Shown piece after piece: positions 18,794 through 28,869 of a DNA stretch of 64,000 bases; positions within the stretch are counted from its first letter, which is position 1; each line of letters opens with the position of its first letter. The position numbers and the translations under genes are program-made. Under the pieces are notes generated by a model that searched no databases, was not told the origin of the DNA, and worked only from the letters and a program-made list of their open reading frames with translations. Source of the stretch: Pseudomonas sp. LFM046 (GTDB taxonomy: Bacteria; Pseudomonadota; Gammaproteobacteria; Pseudomonadales; Pseudomonadaceae); NCBI RefSeq assembly GCF_000949385.2, contig NZ_JYKO02000001.1, positions 2,256,620 to 2,320,619 on the forward strand. Direction: 5' to 3'.

Positions 18794-19360
18794 ATGAAAA
18801 CCGCTCAAGAGTTCCGCGCCGGCCAAGTCGCCAACATCAATGGCGCTCCCTGGGTCATCCAAAAGGCCGAGTTCAACAAATCCGGCCGCAACAGCGCTGT
18901 CGTCAAGATGAAGCTGAAGAACCTGCTGACCGGCGCCGGCACCGAGACCGTGTTCAAGGCCGACGACAAGCTGGAGCCGATCATCCTCGAACGTAAGGAA
19001 GTAACCTATTCCTACTTCGCTGATCCGCTGTACGTCTTCATGGACACCGAGTTCAACCAGTACGAGATCGAGAAGGCGGACCTGGAAGGCGTCCTGACCT
19101 TCATCGAAGACGGCATGACCGACGTTTGCGAAGCCGTGTTCTACAACGATCGCGTGATCTCCGTCGAACTGCCGACCACCATCGTTCGCCAGATCGCCTA
19201 CACCGAACCGGCTGTCCGTGGCGACACCTCCGGCAAGGTGATGAAAGTGGCTCGCCTGAACAACGGTGCCGAGCTGCAAGTATCCGCCTTCTGCGAAATC
19301 GGTGATTCCATCGAGATCGACACCCGTACCGGCGAGTACAAGTCCCGCGTCAAGGCCTAA
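18794..19360 (+). CDS. efp: Translation elongation factor P
   Basis: A 188-residue EF-P that relieves ribosome stalling at polyproline stretches. The modified loop reads NKSGRNSA with Arg at position 32, the rhamnosylated type, in keeping with earP immediately upstream. All three beta-barrel domains are present, and the C-terminus [17 protein letters not shown] is typical. It ends before a large palindromic element and a bidirectional terminator. Confidence 0.98.
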   Translation: MKTAQEFRAGQVANINGAPWVIQKAEFNKSGRNSAVVKMKLKNLLTGAGTETVFKADDKLEPIILERKEVTYSYFADPLYVFMDTEFNQYEIEKADLEGVLTFIEDGMTDVCEAVFYNDRVISVELPTTIVRQIAYTEPAVRGDTSGKVMKVARLNNGAELQVSAFCEIGDSIEIDTRTGEYKSRVKA

Positions 19361-19382
19361 GCCTGTTAGAACCCGTTTACGA

Positions 19383-19463
19383 CCTTGCGAGCTAGAGCCA
19401 TGCAAGGCAAGAACAGGCGAGGAAGCGGAGTTTACGAGCTGTAAATGAGCATCCGAGCCTGTT
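19383..19463. repeat. Large imperfect palindrome downstream of efp
   Basis: The centre TTTAC-GAGCT-GTAAA (19431-19445) is flanked by arms AACAGGCGAGG (19412-19422) and CCGAGCCTGTT (19453-19463), paired at 9 of 11 positions. A smaller CCTTGC/GCAAGG hairpin (19383-19407) sits to the left. I believe similar elements occur in other Pseudomonas intergenic regions, but I have only one copy in this window. Confidence 0.6.
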
Positions 19464-19520
19464 TTTAACGCCGCAGGGCCGACGCGCAGCTGATCGTTAA
19501 TGGGTTCTTCGCGAGACAAG

Positions 19521-19549
19521 AAAAAAGCCCGGCGTATGCCGGGCTTTTT
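19521..19549. terminator. Bidirectional terminator between efp and the esterase gene
   Basis: AAAAAAGCCCGGC-GTAT-GCCGGGCTTTTTC has a strong stem with A- and T-tracts on both sides, and separates two convergent genes. Confidence 0.9.
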
Positions 19550-19562
19550 CGTTCCCGCCTGG

Positions 19563-20582
19563 TTACTTCAGGTGTTCTTTCAGCGCCTCGCCGGCCTGCT
19601 GCATGGCGGCGCGGGTGCCGGGGACCTTGGCCAGCACGTTGAGCAGGCCGAAGTCGTGGATCATCCCGTTGTAGCGCACCGAAGTCACCTCCACGCCAGC
19701 GGCGTCCAGCTTGCGGGCGTAGGCTTCGCCTTCGTCGCGCAGCACGTCGAACTCTGCGGTCTGCACCAGGGCCGGCGGCAGTCCTTTCAACTGCTCGGTG
19801 GACGCCTGCAGCGGCGAGGCGTAGATCTCGGCGCGCTGGCGTGGGTCGGTGGTGTAGCTGTTCCAGAACCACTTCATCATGTCGCGGGTCAGGAAATGCC
19901 CGTTCTCGAACTGGTTGTAGGACGCGTTGTTGAAATTCGCGTCCGTCACCGGCCACAGCAGGGCCTGGAAGCGGATCTTCGGCGTGCCCTTGTCTTTGGC
20001 CATCAGGCTGACCACTGCGGCCATGTTGCCGCCGACGCTGTTGCCCGCCACTGCCAGGCGCTTGCCATCCACGCCGATTTCCTTGCCGTGCTCGGCCACC
20101 CACTGGGTCGCCGCGTAGGCCTGGTTGATGGCGGTCGGGTACTTGGCTTCGGGGGAGGGCGTGTAGTTCACGTAGACCGCCACGGCGCCGGAATTTGCCA
20201 CCAGGTCGCGGATCAGGCGTTCGTGGGTCGGGTAGTCGCCCAGCACCCAGCCGCCGCCGTGGAAGAACATGAACACCGGCAGGGTGCCTTTCACGCCAGC
20301 GGGGCGGACGATGGTCAGATCGATCTTCTGGCCATCGGCGTCAATGGTCTTCTGGCTGACGTCCGCCTTCGGCAGGTCCAGTTTCACGCTGGCCTGGGCA
20401 CCCACCAGCACAGCGCGGGCATCCTTGGGCGCGAGCGTTTCCAGGGGCTTGCCGCCGCCTGCCGCCAGGGCTTCCAGGAAGGCCTGGGTAGTGTGTTCGA
20501 CGCCCGGGCTACCAGCGGCGAAGGCATGGCCGACGGAGAAGGCGAGCAGGCTGCTGGCGGCAAGGGTGCTGATCGGTTTCAT
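19563..20582 (-). CDS. Secreted alpha/beta hydrolase (HSL-type esterase)
   Basis: A 339-residue esterase with a signal peptide (MKPISTLAASSLLAFSVGHA, cleavage after AFA). It has the oxyanion motif HGGGW, a nucleophile elbow GNSVGG (Ser in the usual place, with Asn and Val instead of Asp and Ala), a late EFDVLRDEG acid and MIHDFG with the catalytic His. GGAGAG lies in front of the ATG at 20582. Two copies of TTTAGCGCGCAAG in its promoter, shared with the adjacent OhrR-like gene, suggest control by that peroxide sensor (inference). Natural ester substrate unknown. Confidence 0.88.
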   Translation of the reverse strand: MKPISTLAASSLLAFSVGHAFAAGSPGVEHTTQAFLEALAAGGGKPLETLAPKDARAVLVGAQASVKLDLPKADVSQKTIDADGQKIDLTIVRPAGVKGTLPVFMFFHGGGWVLGDYPTHERLIRDLVANSGAVAVYVNYTPSPEAKYPTAINQAYAATQWVAEHGKEIGVDGKRLAVAGNSVGGNMAAVVSLMAKDKGTPKIRFQALLWPVTDANFNNASYNQFENGHFLTRDMMKWFWNSYTTDPRQRAEIYASPLQASTEQLKGLPPALVQTAEFDVLRDEGEAYARKLDAAGVEVTSVRYNGMIHDFGLLNVLAKVPGTRAAMQQAGEALKEHLK

Positions 20583-20616
20583 TCCAGGTCTCTCCAATTG
20601 ATTTGATGGCTAAAGT

Positions 20617-20675
20617 CTTGCGCGCTAAGTAAGTGCGTGAAACGGAAATTACTGGCGATTTATTTAGCGCGCAAG
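20617..20675. promoter_or_regulatory. Two operator copies in the esterase promoter
   Basis: CTTGCGCGCTAAG (20617-20629) and its reverse complement-like partner TTTAGCGCGCAAG (20663-20675) lie 46 bases apart in opposite orientation within an AT-rich promoter. A third copy precedes the OhrR-like gene. Confidence 0.6.
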
Positions 20676-20727
20676 ATATTTATTGGAAAACTTTGGAATA
20701 AACCGAAAAGCGATGGGAATAAGGCCG

Positions 20728-21174
20728 TCAGACGGCCTTGCCCAGGCTGTTGCGAAGTGACACCAGTTCGTCCCTGAGGTTGCCCAGGTGGTCAGTGGTC
20801 AGTTCGGTGGCTGCAAGGATGCAGGCGGGTACGGACCTGGCCCTGTCCTTCAGGGCACGGCCTTGTTCGGTGAGGCGGAGTTCCACCACGCGTTCGTCCT
20901 TGCTGCTGCGGGTCCGGGTGATCAGACCCTCGACTTCCAGGCGCTTGAGCAGGGGAGTGAGGGAACCGGGGTCGGTGAGCATGCGGTTGCTGATCTCGCC
21001 GACGGTGATGCCGTCGGCCTCCCAGAGCACCATCATGGCGAGGTACTGCGGATAGGTCAGGCCCAGCTCCTGGAGCAGGGGCTTGTAGACCTTGGTCATC
21101 AGCAGGGACGTGGAGTAGAGGGCGAAGCAGAGCTGGTTGTCGAGCAACAGCTCTTCGCAGGGGGTGTCGGACAT
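20728..21174 (-). CDS. ohrR: MarR-family regulator, OhrR-type peroxide sensor
   Basis: A 148-residue winged-helix regulator. LLLDNQLCFALYSTSLLMTK with Cys16 matches the reactive-cysteine region of OhrR, and YPQYLAMMVLWE continues the family signature. The DNA-binding wing contains SKDERVVEL. OhrR proteins are released from DNA when the cysteine is oxidised by organic hydroperoxides. No ohr peroxidase gene is adjacent; the neighbouring same-strand gene is a secreted esterase. Its own promoter and that of the esterase carry the same 13-bp site. Confidence 0.85.
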   Translation of the reverse strand: MSDTPCEELLLDNQLCFALYSTSLLMTKVYKPLLQELGLTYPQYLAMMVLWEADGITVGEISNRMLTDPGSLTPLLKRLEVEGLITRTRSSKDERVVELRLTEQGRALKDRARSVPACILAATELTTDHLGNLRDELVSLRNSLGKAV

Positions 21175-21206
21175 GATTGGCCTCCGAAGGCAGTGATGGA
21201 GGCTAA

Positions 21207-21219
21207 TTTAGCGCGCAAG
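21207..21219. promoter_or_regulatory. Third operator copy, upstream of the OhrR-like gene
   Basis: TTTAGCGCGCAAG is identical to 20663-20675 and lies 33 bases upstream of the regulator's ATG, consistent with autoregulation. Confidence 0.6.
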
Positions 21220-21326
21220 CGTTTCGTGGGCAAAATGCAATCCGTTGATCGTCTTACGGGCTGCCTTGCGCTGGTCATGGCACGAGCCACACTTGTTCGG
21301 TCACCCCTCCCCGCAAGGACAGCACC

Positions 21327-21836
21327 ATGGACAATCTGCAGAACCCCTATCAGGCGCCCCAGGCCGAACTCACCGTCAACAGTGCCGCCGAACCCCTGCT
21401 GGCTTCGCGCTGGACGCGCCTCGGCGCGGCGCTGATCGATGGCCTGATCATGAGCCTGGCGACCGTGCCGGTGGCTTACCTCTCCGGCAGCTTCGCCGCC
21501 GCGCAGCAGGGTATCGAGCCAAGCCTGGGCCAGCAGTTGCTGAGCCTGGTGGTGGGGCTGGCGGCCTTCCTGCTGGTCAACGGACACTTCCTCAAGAATT
21601 ACGGCCAGACCCTTGGCAAGCGGTTGCTGAAGATCGCCATCGTCGACCTCGATGGCAAGGTCCCGGAGCTGGTCGGCTTGCTGCTCAAGCGCTACCTGGT
21701 CTGGTGGCTGGTGGTCTACGTGCCGATTGTCGGCATGCTGGTGGTGCTGGCGGATTACCTGTTCATCTTCCGGAGCGACCGCCGCTGCCTGCATGACCTG
21801 CTGGCGGGAACCCGCGTGGTGCAGCAGCCCGTCTGA
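21327..21836 (+). CDS. RDD-family membrane protein
   Basis: A 169-residue inner-membrane protein. After a polar N-terminus (NPYQAPQAEL) comes the RDD domain: SRWTRLGAALIDGLI at the first helix, a second helix after SLGQQLLSLVVGL, and a third in the YLVWWLVVYVPIVGML stretch, with the RDD-type DLLAGTRVV end. AAGGACA precedes the ATG. Some RDD proteins act as sodium/proton antiporters, but most are undefined. It ends against the convergent LysR gene with no gap. Confidence 0.85.
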   Translation: MDNLQNPYQAPQAELTVNSAAEPLLASRWTRLGAALIDGLIMSLATVPVAYLSGSFAAAQQGIEPSLGQQLLSLVVGLAAFLLVNGHFLKNYGQTLGKRLLKIAIVDLDGKVPELVGLLLKRYLVWWLVVYVPIVGMLVVLADYLFIFRSDRRCLHDLLAGTRVVQQPV

Positions 21837-22790
21837 TCAGCCGCGGTTCAGGCCGCCCAGGGCCAGGTCCCAGGGCGGTACTGGGCCGAAGCGGTTCTTC
21901 AGGAACTCCAGCAGCAGGCGGCTCCGCGAACTGGCTTCTCCCTCCAGGCGCAAGGCGTAGATGCCACTGGGCTCCGGTGGTGGAAGGCCGTCGTCGCAGA
22001 ACAGCGGCACCAGCTCGCCGCGCACCAGGTATTCACTGATCAGCCAGGTGGGCAGATGGGCGATGCCCAATCCCGCCAGGGCACTGAAGAGCAGGGCCTC
22101 GGCGTTGTTGGCGGTCATCCGCATGCGTCCTGGACGTACCAATTGCAGCTTGCCGTTGACCTCGAAGCGCCAGGCATAGGGCGGTGCCAGGGCATCCCAG
22201 TCCAGGCCGTCGTGGTTGGGTAGTTCGCGCGCGTCGCGGGGAATGCCACGCCGACGCAGGTACTCGGGGCTGGCACAGAGCACCCGTACCATGGGGGCCA
22301 ACGGCGTGGCCACGAGGCGGGTGTCTGCCAGTGGGCCGATGCGCAGCACGAGGTCCACCTGGCCCAGGTTTTCCCCCTCCATGTCGATGAAACTGTCGAT
22401 CAGCCGCAGTTGCACATCCAGGCCGGGATAGGTCGCGAGGAACTCCGCGATGGCGGGCGCCAGGTGGCGGCGACCGAAGGGAGCGGGGGCATCGATGCGG
22501 ATCAGGCCTTCCGGGGCGCTGCTCAGGGACACCGCTTCCGCCCGAGCCAGGCGCAGTTCCGCCAACACCCGCTTTGCCCGTTCGGCAAAGGCCAGGCCGG
22601 CGGCGGTGGGTTTCACCGCATGGGTGCTGCGCACGAACAGGCTACTGCCCAAGGCCCGCTCGAGGGCGTCGATCCGCCGTGCCACGGCCGATGGGGTGAG
22701 CGGATGACGGCGGGCTGCAGCGGAAAAGCTTCCGGCTTCCAGCACGTCGAGGAAGAGGGCCAGTTGCTCGGTGAGGGCGTCAGGATTCAT
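21837..22790 (-). CDS. LysR-family transcriptional regulator
   Basis: A 317-residue LTTR. I start it at the ATG at 22790, which opens MNPDALTEQLALFLDVLEAGSF; the winged helix is residues ~10-65 with SFSAAARRHPLTPSAVARRI. The effector-binding domain is typical of the CrgA/DmlR-like branch. It is divergent from the TauE/SafE exporter gene 103 bases away, the usual geometry for a LysR and its target. Confidence 0.88.
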   Translation of the reverse strand: MNPDALTEQLALFLDVLEAGSFSAAARRHPLTPSAVARRIDALERALGSSLFVRSTHAVKPTAAGLAFAERAKRVLAELRLARAEAVSLSSAPEGLIRIDAPAPFGRRHLAPAIAEFLATYPGLDVQLRLIDSFIDMEGENLGQVDLVLRIGPLADTRLVATPLAPMVRVLCASPEYLRRRGIPRDARELPNHDGLDWDALAPPYAWRFEVNGKLQLVRPGRMRMTANNAEALLFSALAGLGIAHLPTWLISEYLVRGELVPLFCDDGLPPPEPSGIYALRLEGEASSRSRLLLEFLKNRFGPVPPWDLALGGLNRG

Positions 22791-22893
22791 GGAAAGCTGC
22801 CTGTGCGAAATGCGCAAAGCCATTGTGCGCTGCTGTGCGTTTCCGTGCCAACCGGGCGCGGGTAGCATCCGCCTTATCAGATTGGGAGGCGTC

Positions 22894-23649
22894 ATGGACC
22901 TGCTGGCTTTCGTTATGAACCTGGTGCTCGGCGCGCTGCTGGGCACCCTGGGTGGACTCTTCGGCATTGGCGGCGGGCTGATCGCCATTCCCGCCCTGGG
23001 GGTGCTATTCGGCCTCGACCAGCAGCTGGCCCAGGGCACTGCCCTGGTGATGGTGGTGCCCAACGTGCTCCTGGCGCTCTGGCGCTATCACCAGCGCAAC
23101 CGCATCGATCCGCGCTACGCGACGCTGCTGGCGACCTCCAGTTTCGGCTTTGCCTGGCTGGCGTCGTTGTTCGCGGTGCGGGTGGATTCGGAAAGCATGC
23201 GCCTGGCCTTTGTCGGCTTCCTCCTGGCGCTGGCCGCGTACAACTTCGCGCGGATGTTCATGGCCAAGGCGGCCCACGCCAGTGCCGAATTGCGGCAGCC
23301 CTGGCCCTGGCTGGGTGCCCTGGGCGGTGTGGCGGGGACGGCCGGTGGACTCTTCGGGGTCGGTGGCGCGGTGATCGCCACTCCGGTACTCACCAGCGTT
23401 TTCGGCACCAGCCAGGTGATGGCCCAGGGGTTGTCCCTGGCGTTGGCGGCACCCAGCACGGCGGTCACCCTGGCCACCTACGGTCTGCACCACCACGTGA
23501 ACTGGGCGATGGGCCTGCCCCTGGCGCTGGGTGGGTTGCTCAGCATCAGCTGGGGTGTACGCCTGGCCCATGCCCTGCCGGAGCGGGTACTGCGCTCGCT
23601 GTTCTGTGTCTTCCTGCTGCTTTGCGCGGTGATGCTCTCGCTCAAGTGA
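22894..23649 (+). CDS. TauE/SafE-family sulfite or organosulfonate exporter
   Basis: A 251-residue inner-membrane protein with two homologous halves, each opening with a GGLFGIGG or GGLFGVGG motif after the first helix, and about eight predicted helices. GGGAGG lies seven bases before the ATG at 22894. The family exports sulfite, sulfoacetate or related anions. It is likely regulated by the divergent LysR gene (inference). Confidence 0.87.
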   Translation: MDLLAFVMNLVLGALLGTLGGLFGIGGGLIAIPALGVLFGLDQQLAQGTALVMVVPNVLLALWRYHQRNRIDPRYATLLATSSFGFAWLASLFAVRVDSESMRLAFVGFLLALAAYNFARMFMAKAAHASAELRQPWPWLGALGGVAGTAGGLFGVGGAVIATPVLTSVFGTSQVMAQGLSLALAAPSTAVTLATYGLHHHVNWAMGLPLALGGLLSISWGVRLAHALPERVLRSLFCVFLLLCAVMLSLK

Positions 23650-23652
23650 GGC

Positions 23653-24504
23653 TCAAATGCGGAATCCTTCGATGATGTGTTCCGCGAGGGTTTCAGTGAC
23701 CGGAGACTGACTGCTCTCGTTGCGCAGCAGCATGATGTTGCACAGCGGCAGCACTGGCAGGCCCTCGGCTTCTCCGAGAATGCGCATGTCGGGCGTGATC
23801 AGGCTCTGCAGCTGCGCGGTCACCGCCAGGCCGGCGCTGACCACCGCCATGATCGCCGCCAGGCTCGGACTGGTATAGGCGATGCGGTACTCGCGGCTCA
23901 GGGCGTCCAGGGCATTACAGGCCCAGCCGCGGCAGAAGCAGTCGCTGTTGAACACGGCCAATGGCATGGGCGTCTGCTCGTGGGGGCTGTACCCTGCGGC
24001 TTCGGCCCAGACCAGGCGCTCCTGGCGCAGGAGTTCGCCGATGTCGTCCCCCGGCTTGCGGGTGACGATGGTCAGATCGAGGTCCTGGCGTTGCAGCAAC
24101 TGCGACGTGGAATCGCAATGCACCTCGACCTGCACCAGCGGAAAGGCCTTGGCGAAGCGCGAGAGGATGCCGGGCAGGAAGCGCATCACGTAGTCGTCCG
24201 GCGTGCCGATGCGCACCGAGCCCACCATGTGCGGCTGGCGCAGCGTGGTCATCACCTCGCCATGCAACTTCAGGATGCGCCGGGCATAGCCCAGCAGGAT
24301 CTGCCCTTCGGCGGTGAGCCTGACCTGACGGCCATCGCGCTCGAACACAGGGCGTTGCAGCACGTCTTCTTCCAGCCGCTTCATTTGCATGCTCACGGCC
24401 GATTGGGTCCGGTTGACCATTTCCGCCGCGCGGGTGAAGCCGCCGTAATCCGCAATGGCGACGAAGGTGCGCAGCAGTTCGGTGTCGATGGCGGGGTAGT
24501 TCAT
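23653..24504 (-). CDS. LysR-family transcriptional regulator
   Basis: A 283-residue LTTR with the DNA-binding domain TFVAIADYGGFTRAAEMVNRTQSAVSMQMKRLE and a DYVMRFLPGIL effector-domain start, the LrhA/HexA-like pattern. It faces the DUF1127 gene across a 97-base divergent promoter, which may be its target. It converges on the exporter gene with 3 bases between stops. Confidence 0.87.
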   Translation of the reverse strand: MNYPAIDTELLRTFVAIADYGGFTRAAEMVNRTQSAVSMQMKRLEEDVLQRPVFERDGRQVRLTAEGQILLGYARRILKLHGEVMTTLRQPHMVGSVRIGTPDDYVMRFLPGILSRFAKAFPLVQVEVHCDSTSQLLQRQDLDLTIVTRKPGDDIGELLRQERLVWAEAAGYSPHEQTPMPLAVFNSDCFCRGWACNALDALSREYRIAYTSPSLAAIMAVVSAGLAVTAQLQSLITPDMRILGEAEGLPVLPLCNIMLLRNESSQSPVTETLAEHIIEGFRI

Positions 24505-24601
24505 TCATCAATTCCTGAGATGCAGTGCATCAGAAACATTCGTTGGATTGATCGTAGTCCTAGTCAGACACTGTCGCCATCCCCACTGGGAGGGCAACAC
24601 G

Positions 24602-24844
24602 ATGAAAGGTCAACACGGCTTTATCGGTACTTCGCATCACGCGCGTTTCGACGCACCGGCTCATCACGAAGGCTGGCTCTTGGCCGCATGGCACAAGGTC
24701 AGGCGCTGGGAGCAACTGGTGTATGAACGTGACCAGCTGGCACGCATGAGCGATGACATGCTCAAGGACATTGGCCTGTCCCGCGCCGATGTGATGGAGG
24801 AATCCGAGCGTCACTTCTGGGAAGACCCGCTGAAAAAAAGCTGA
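24602..24844 (+). CDS. DUF1127 protein
   Basis: An 80-residue basic protein with the DUF1127 core LARMSDDMLKDIGLSRADV near the C-terminus, preceded by an aromatic/basic helix. GGGAGGG lies upstream of the ATG. Family members are small regulators linked to phosphate, carbon or stress physiology, sometimes by RNA binding. It sits divergent from a LysR gene and ends in a strong hairpin terminator. Confidence 0.85.
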   Translation: MKGQHGFIGTSHHARFDAPAHHEGWLLAAWHKVRRWEQLVYERDQLARMSDDMLKDIGLSRADVMEESERHFWEDPLKKS

Positions 24845-24851
24845 GGGAGCG

Positions 24852-24888
24852 TGCGGCCCGCCGACGGTGAAGCGCAGGGCGGGCCGCA
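24852..24888 (+). terminator. Hairpin after the DUF1127 gene
   Basis: TGCGGCCCGCC and GGCGGGCCGCA form a perfect 11-bp stem with a 15-base loop, 7 bases after the stop codon. There is no U-tract. Confidence 0.6.
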
Positions 24889-24921
24889 ACCCTTGATGGA
24901 TGGACCCACAGGAAAGGAACC

Positions 24922-25422
24922 ATGTCGAACACCCACGAACTTGCCCAGCTGAACATCGCCTCGATGAAGGCGTCCCTGGATTCCCCGGTCATGGCCGATT
25001 TCGTCGCCAACCTGGCGCCGATCAATGCCTTGGCCGACAACGCCCCCGGCTTCGTCTGGCGCTTGCAGGACGAGGAGGGCGACGCCACTACCATTCGCCC
25101 CTTCGGTCCGGACGTGCTGGTCAACCTCTCGGTCTGGCGCGATGTGTCGAGCCTCATCGAGTTCGTCTACCGCTCGGCCCATGTGGAGATGCTGCAGCGC
25201 CGCAAGGAGTGGTTCGAGCGCCTCTCCGGCGTGCATCAGGTGCTGTGGTGGGTGCCCAAGGGGCATCGGCCGGATGTGCGTGAGGCAGCGGAGCGACTGG
25301 CGCGTCTGCGTGAAGCGGGCCCGACGCCTGAAGCCTTCACCTTCCGCCAGACCTTCCTGGCGCCGGACCAGTCCGTGCCCCTGGTCCCCTTCGAGCTGGA
25401 GCGCGAAAGCCAGGCAAGCTGA
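24922..25422 (+). CDS. DUF3291 protein
   Basis: A 166-residue soluble protein matching the DUF3291 pattern: LAQLNIASMKASLDSPVMADF at the start, then PGFVWRLQ and LVNLSVWRDVSSLIEFVY, and a WWVPKGHRP segment late. The fold is probably a dimeric alpha-beta barrel like antibiotic-biosynthesis monooxygenases. AGGAA precedes the ATG. The function is unknown; it is followed 42 bases later by the YcaQ-like gene. Confidence 0.82.
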   Translation: MSNTHELAQLNIASMKASLDSPVMADFVANLAPINALADNAPGFVWRLQDEEGDATTIRPFGPDVLVNLSVWRDVSSLIEFVYRSAHVEMLQRRKEWFERLSGVHQVLWWVPKGHRPDVREAAERLARLREAGPTPEAFTFRQTFLAPDQSVPLVPFELERESQAS

Positions 25423-25464
25423 TGCTACTGTGAAGCGTCATTTCCCCTGTCGGCACGGAGCCCC

Positions 25465-26670
25465 ATGACACTGACGCTTTCCCTGCCCGAAGCACGCCGC
25501 CTGGCTCTGGCGGCCCAGGGCTTCGCCCGTGCACCCCGTGGCGCGATCCGGCATCGCCAGTTGTTGGCCCAACTGGAGTCCCTGGGTGTGGTGCAGATCG
25601 ACTCGGTGAACGCCCTGGTGCGCTCCCATTACCTGCCGGCCTTCTCCCGGCTTGGCCACTACGATCGCGAGCTGCTGGACGACCTGGCCTGGGGCAAGCC
25701 CCGGCGCCGTGCATTGTTCGAGTATTGGGGGCACGAAGCGTCGCTGCTGCCGTTGGAACTCTATCCCCTGATGCGCTGGCGCATGCGCCGGGCGGCCAAT
25801 GGCCAGGGCATCTACCAGCAACTGGCACGCTTTGGTTTCGAGCAGCAGGAAGTGATCCAGCGAGTCCTCCAGGCGGTACGTGAGCAAGGCGCCCTGGGTG
25901 CCGGTGCGCTGAGCACTCGGGAGGAGCGCGCCGGCCCCTGGTGGGACTGGAGCGCGGAGAAGCACGCCATGGAGTGGCTGTTCGCTGCCGGTGAAGTGAC
26001 AGTGGCCGGGCGCCGGGGCTTCGAGCGTCTCTACGATCTGCCGGAGCGGGTGATTCCCGCCGACATCCTCAACCAGCCTGAAATGCACGAGGCCGACGCC
26101 CAGCGCCAGTTGCTCTTGCGCGCCGCGGCGGCCCTTGGCGTCGGCACTGAACGCGACCTGCGGGACTACTACCGCCTGGACGCCGGCGACAGCCAGGCAC
26201 GGCTGGCCGAACTGGTGGAAGAGGGGGCCTTGCTACCGGTGCATGTCCACGGCTGGAAGCAGACCGCTTATTGCATCGGCGAGTCCAAGGTGCCGCGCAA
26301 GATCAGGGCCAGTGCCCTGCTGTCGCCCTTTGATTCGCTGATCTGGGAGCGGGCGCGCACCGAGCGTCTGTTCGATTTCCGCTACCGCCTGGAGATCTAC
26401 ACGCCCCAGCACAAGCGCCAGTACGGCTACTACGTGCTGCCCTTCCTCCATGACGAGCGACTGGCCGCCCGAGTGGACCTGCGCGCCGAGCGGGCTCAGG
26501 ACCGCCTGGCGGTGCATGCCTTGCACGAGGAAGAACACGGCCTCAGCGAAGCGGGCGTTCAGGCGTTGGCGGAAAACCTGAGAAGCATGGCGGGCTGGCT
26601 GGGGCTGGGCGAAGTGGCCGTGACCTGCAGGCGGCCGGGGACGGCGCGACTGCAGGCTTGTCTGGCATAG
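25465..26670 (+). CDS. YcaQ/AlkX-type winged-helix DNA glycosylase
   Basis: A 401-residue HTH_42 family protein. VQIDSVNALVRSHYLPAFSR near residues 43-63 contains the QxD motif (Gln44, Asp46) that is catalytic in E. coli YcaQ and related AlkZ enzymes. The tandem winged-helix region is full length, with ALLSPFDSLIWERART typical of the C-terminal barrel. Characterised members unhook interstrand crosslinks and remove alkylated bases. It stands alone after the DUF3291 gene. Confidence 0.85.
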   Translation: MTLTLSLPEARRLALAAQGFARAPRGAIRHRQLLAQLESLGVVQIDSVNALVRSHYLPAFSRLGHYDRELLDDLAWGKPRRRALFEYWGHEASLLPLELYPLMRWRMRRAANGQGIYQQLARFGFEQQEVIQRVLQAVREQGALGAGALSTREERAGPWWDWSAEKHAMEWLFAAGEVTVAGRRGFERLYDLPERVIPADILNQPEMHEADAQRQLLLRAAAALGVGTERDLRDYYRLDAGDSQARLAELVEEGALLPVHVHGWKQTAYCIGESKVPRKIRASALLSPFDSLIWERARTERLFDFRYRLEIYTPQHKRQYGYYVLPFLHDERLAARVDLRAERAQDRLAVHALHEEEHGLSEAGVQALAENLRSMAGWLGLGEVAVTCRRPGTARLQACLA

Positions 26671-26693
26671 CCGCGAACCGTTGGAGGGCACCC

Positions 26694-26740
26694 TGTGGGG
26701 GCAGCTGTGCTGCCCTTGGCGAATGAATTCGCCCCCACAA
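26694..26740. repeat. GAATTCATTCGCC-type intergenic repeat, copy 1
   Basis: TGTGGGGGC and GCCCCCACA flank a near-palindromic GGCGAATGAATTCGCC. Related sequence occurs near 35481-35537 and 45350-45424, always between genes. Confidence 0.6.
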
Positions 26741-26754
26741 CATGGCCCCTGCTC

Positions 26755-28339
<1,585 letters not shown>

Positions 28340-28703
28340 GCTTTCGCGAAGCTGGCCGCCCTGTTCGCTGGTCAGCTTCCAGTGCTTGCCCTGGCGCTCC
28401 AGGCGCACGACGCGGGTGCCGGTACAGGTCGAAGTGCTTCGCGTAGGCGCGGAAGTAGCGGCGCATCTCGCTGTGGTGCGGGAAGGGCGCCACCTCGGCA
28501 TCCATGGGGAGTTCGGTGAATTCGGTGGTGCGTTTGGAGGAGATCAGGTGCGCCGAGTCGTACATGGTGCTGTGGGGGTTGTCGATGTCCCAGAGCCCGC
28601 CCACATCGCCATGCAGCTCGAAGCCGACGAAGGGGATGCCGTGTTTCTGCAACTGGCGGGTACTGCACAGGCCCATGGGCCCGGCGCCAATGATGGCGTA
28701 CAT
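28340..28703 (-). pseudogene. Frameshifted N-terminal fragment of a flavin monooxygenase
   Basis: The first ~90 codons give MYAIIGAGPMGLCSTRQLQK, then VGGLWDIDNPHSTMYDSAHL and FPHHSEMRRYFRAYAKHF, a clear FMO N-terminus. Near 28430 the continuing homology (TRVVRLERQGKHWKLTSE) moves to another frame, and at 28340 it changes into permease sequence. The remaining ~300 residues of the enzyme are absent. Not functional as a monooxygenase. Confidence 0.8.
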
Positions 28704-28869
28704 GCTGGAATCGACCTCTGCGCTGTTATTCTTGTGCGGTTTCGCCCGCTGGGGCGCGTGGTTCGGATTATGCCGGGAGCACAGGCTCCGGCTTCAATGG
28801 CAATAGGCGCCGATGTGGCGCCGGGCTGGTGCGATTTGTCAGCACCGGTCTTGAAGGAGTAGTGACGAG

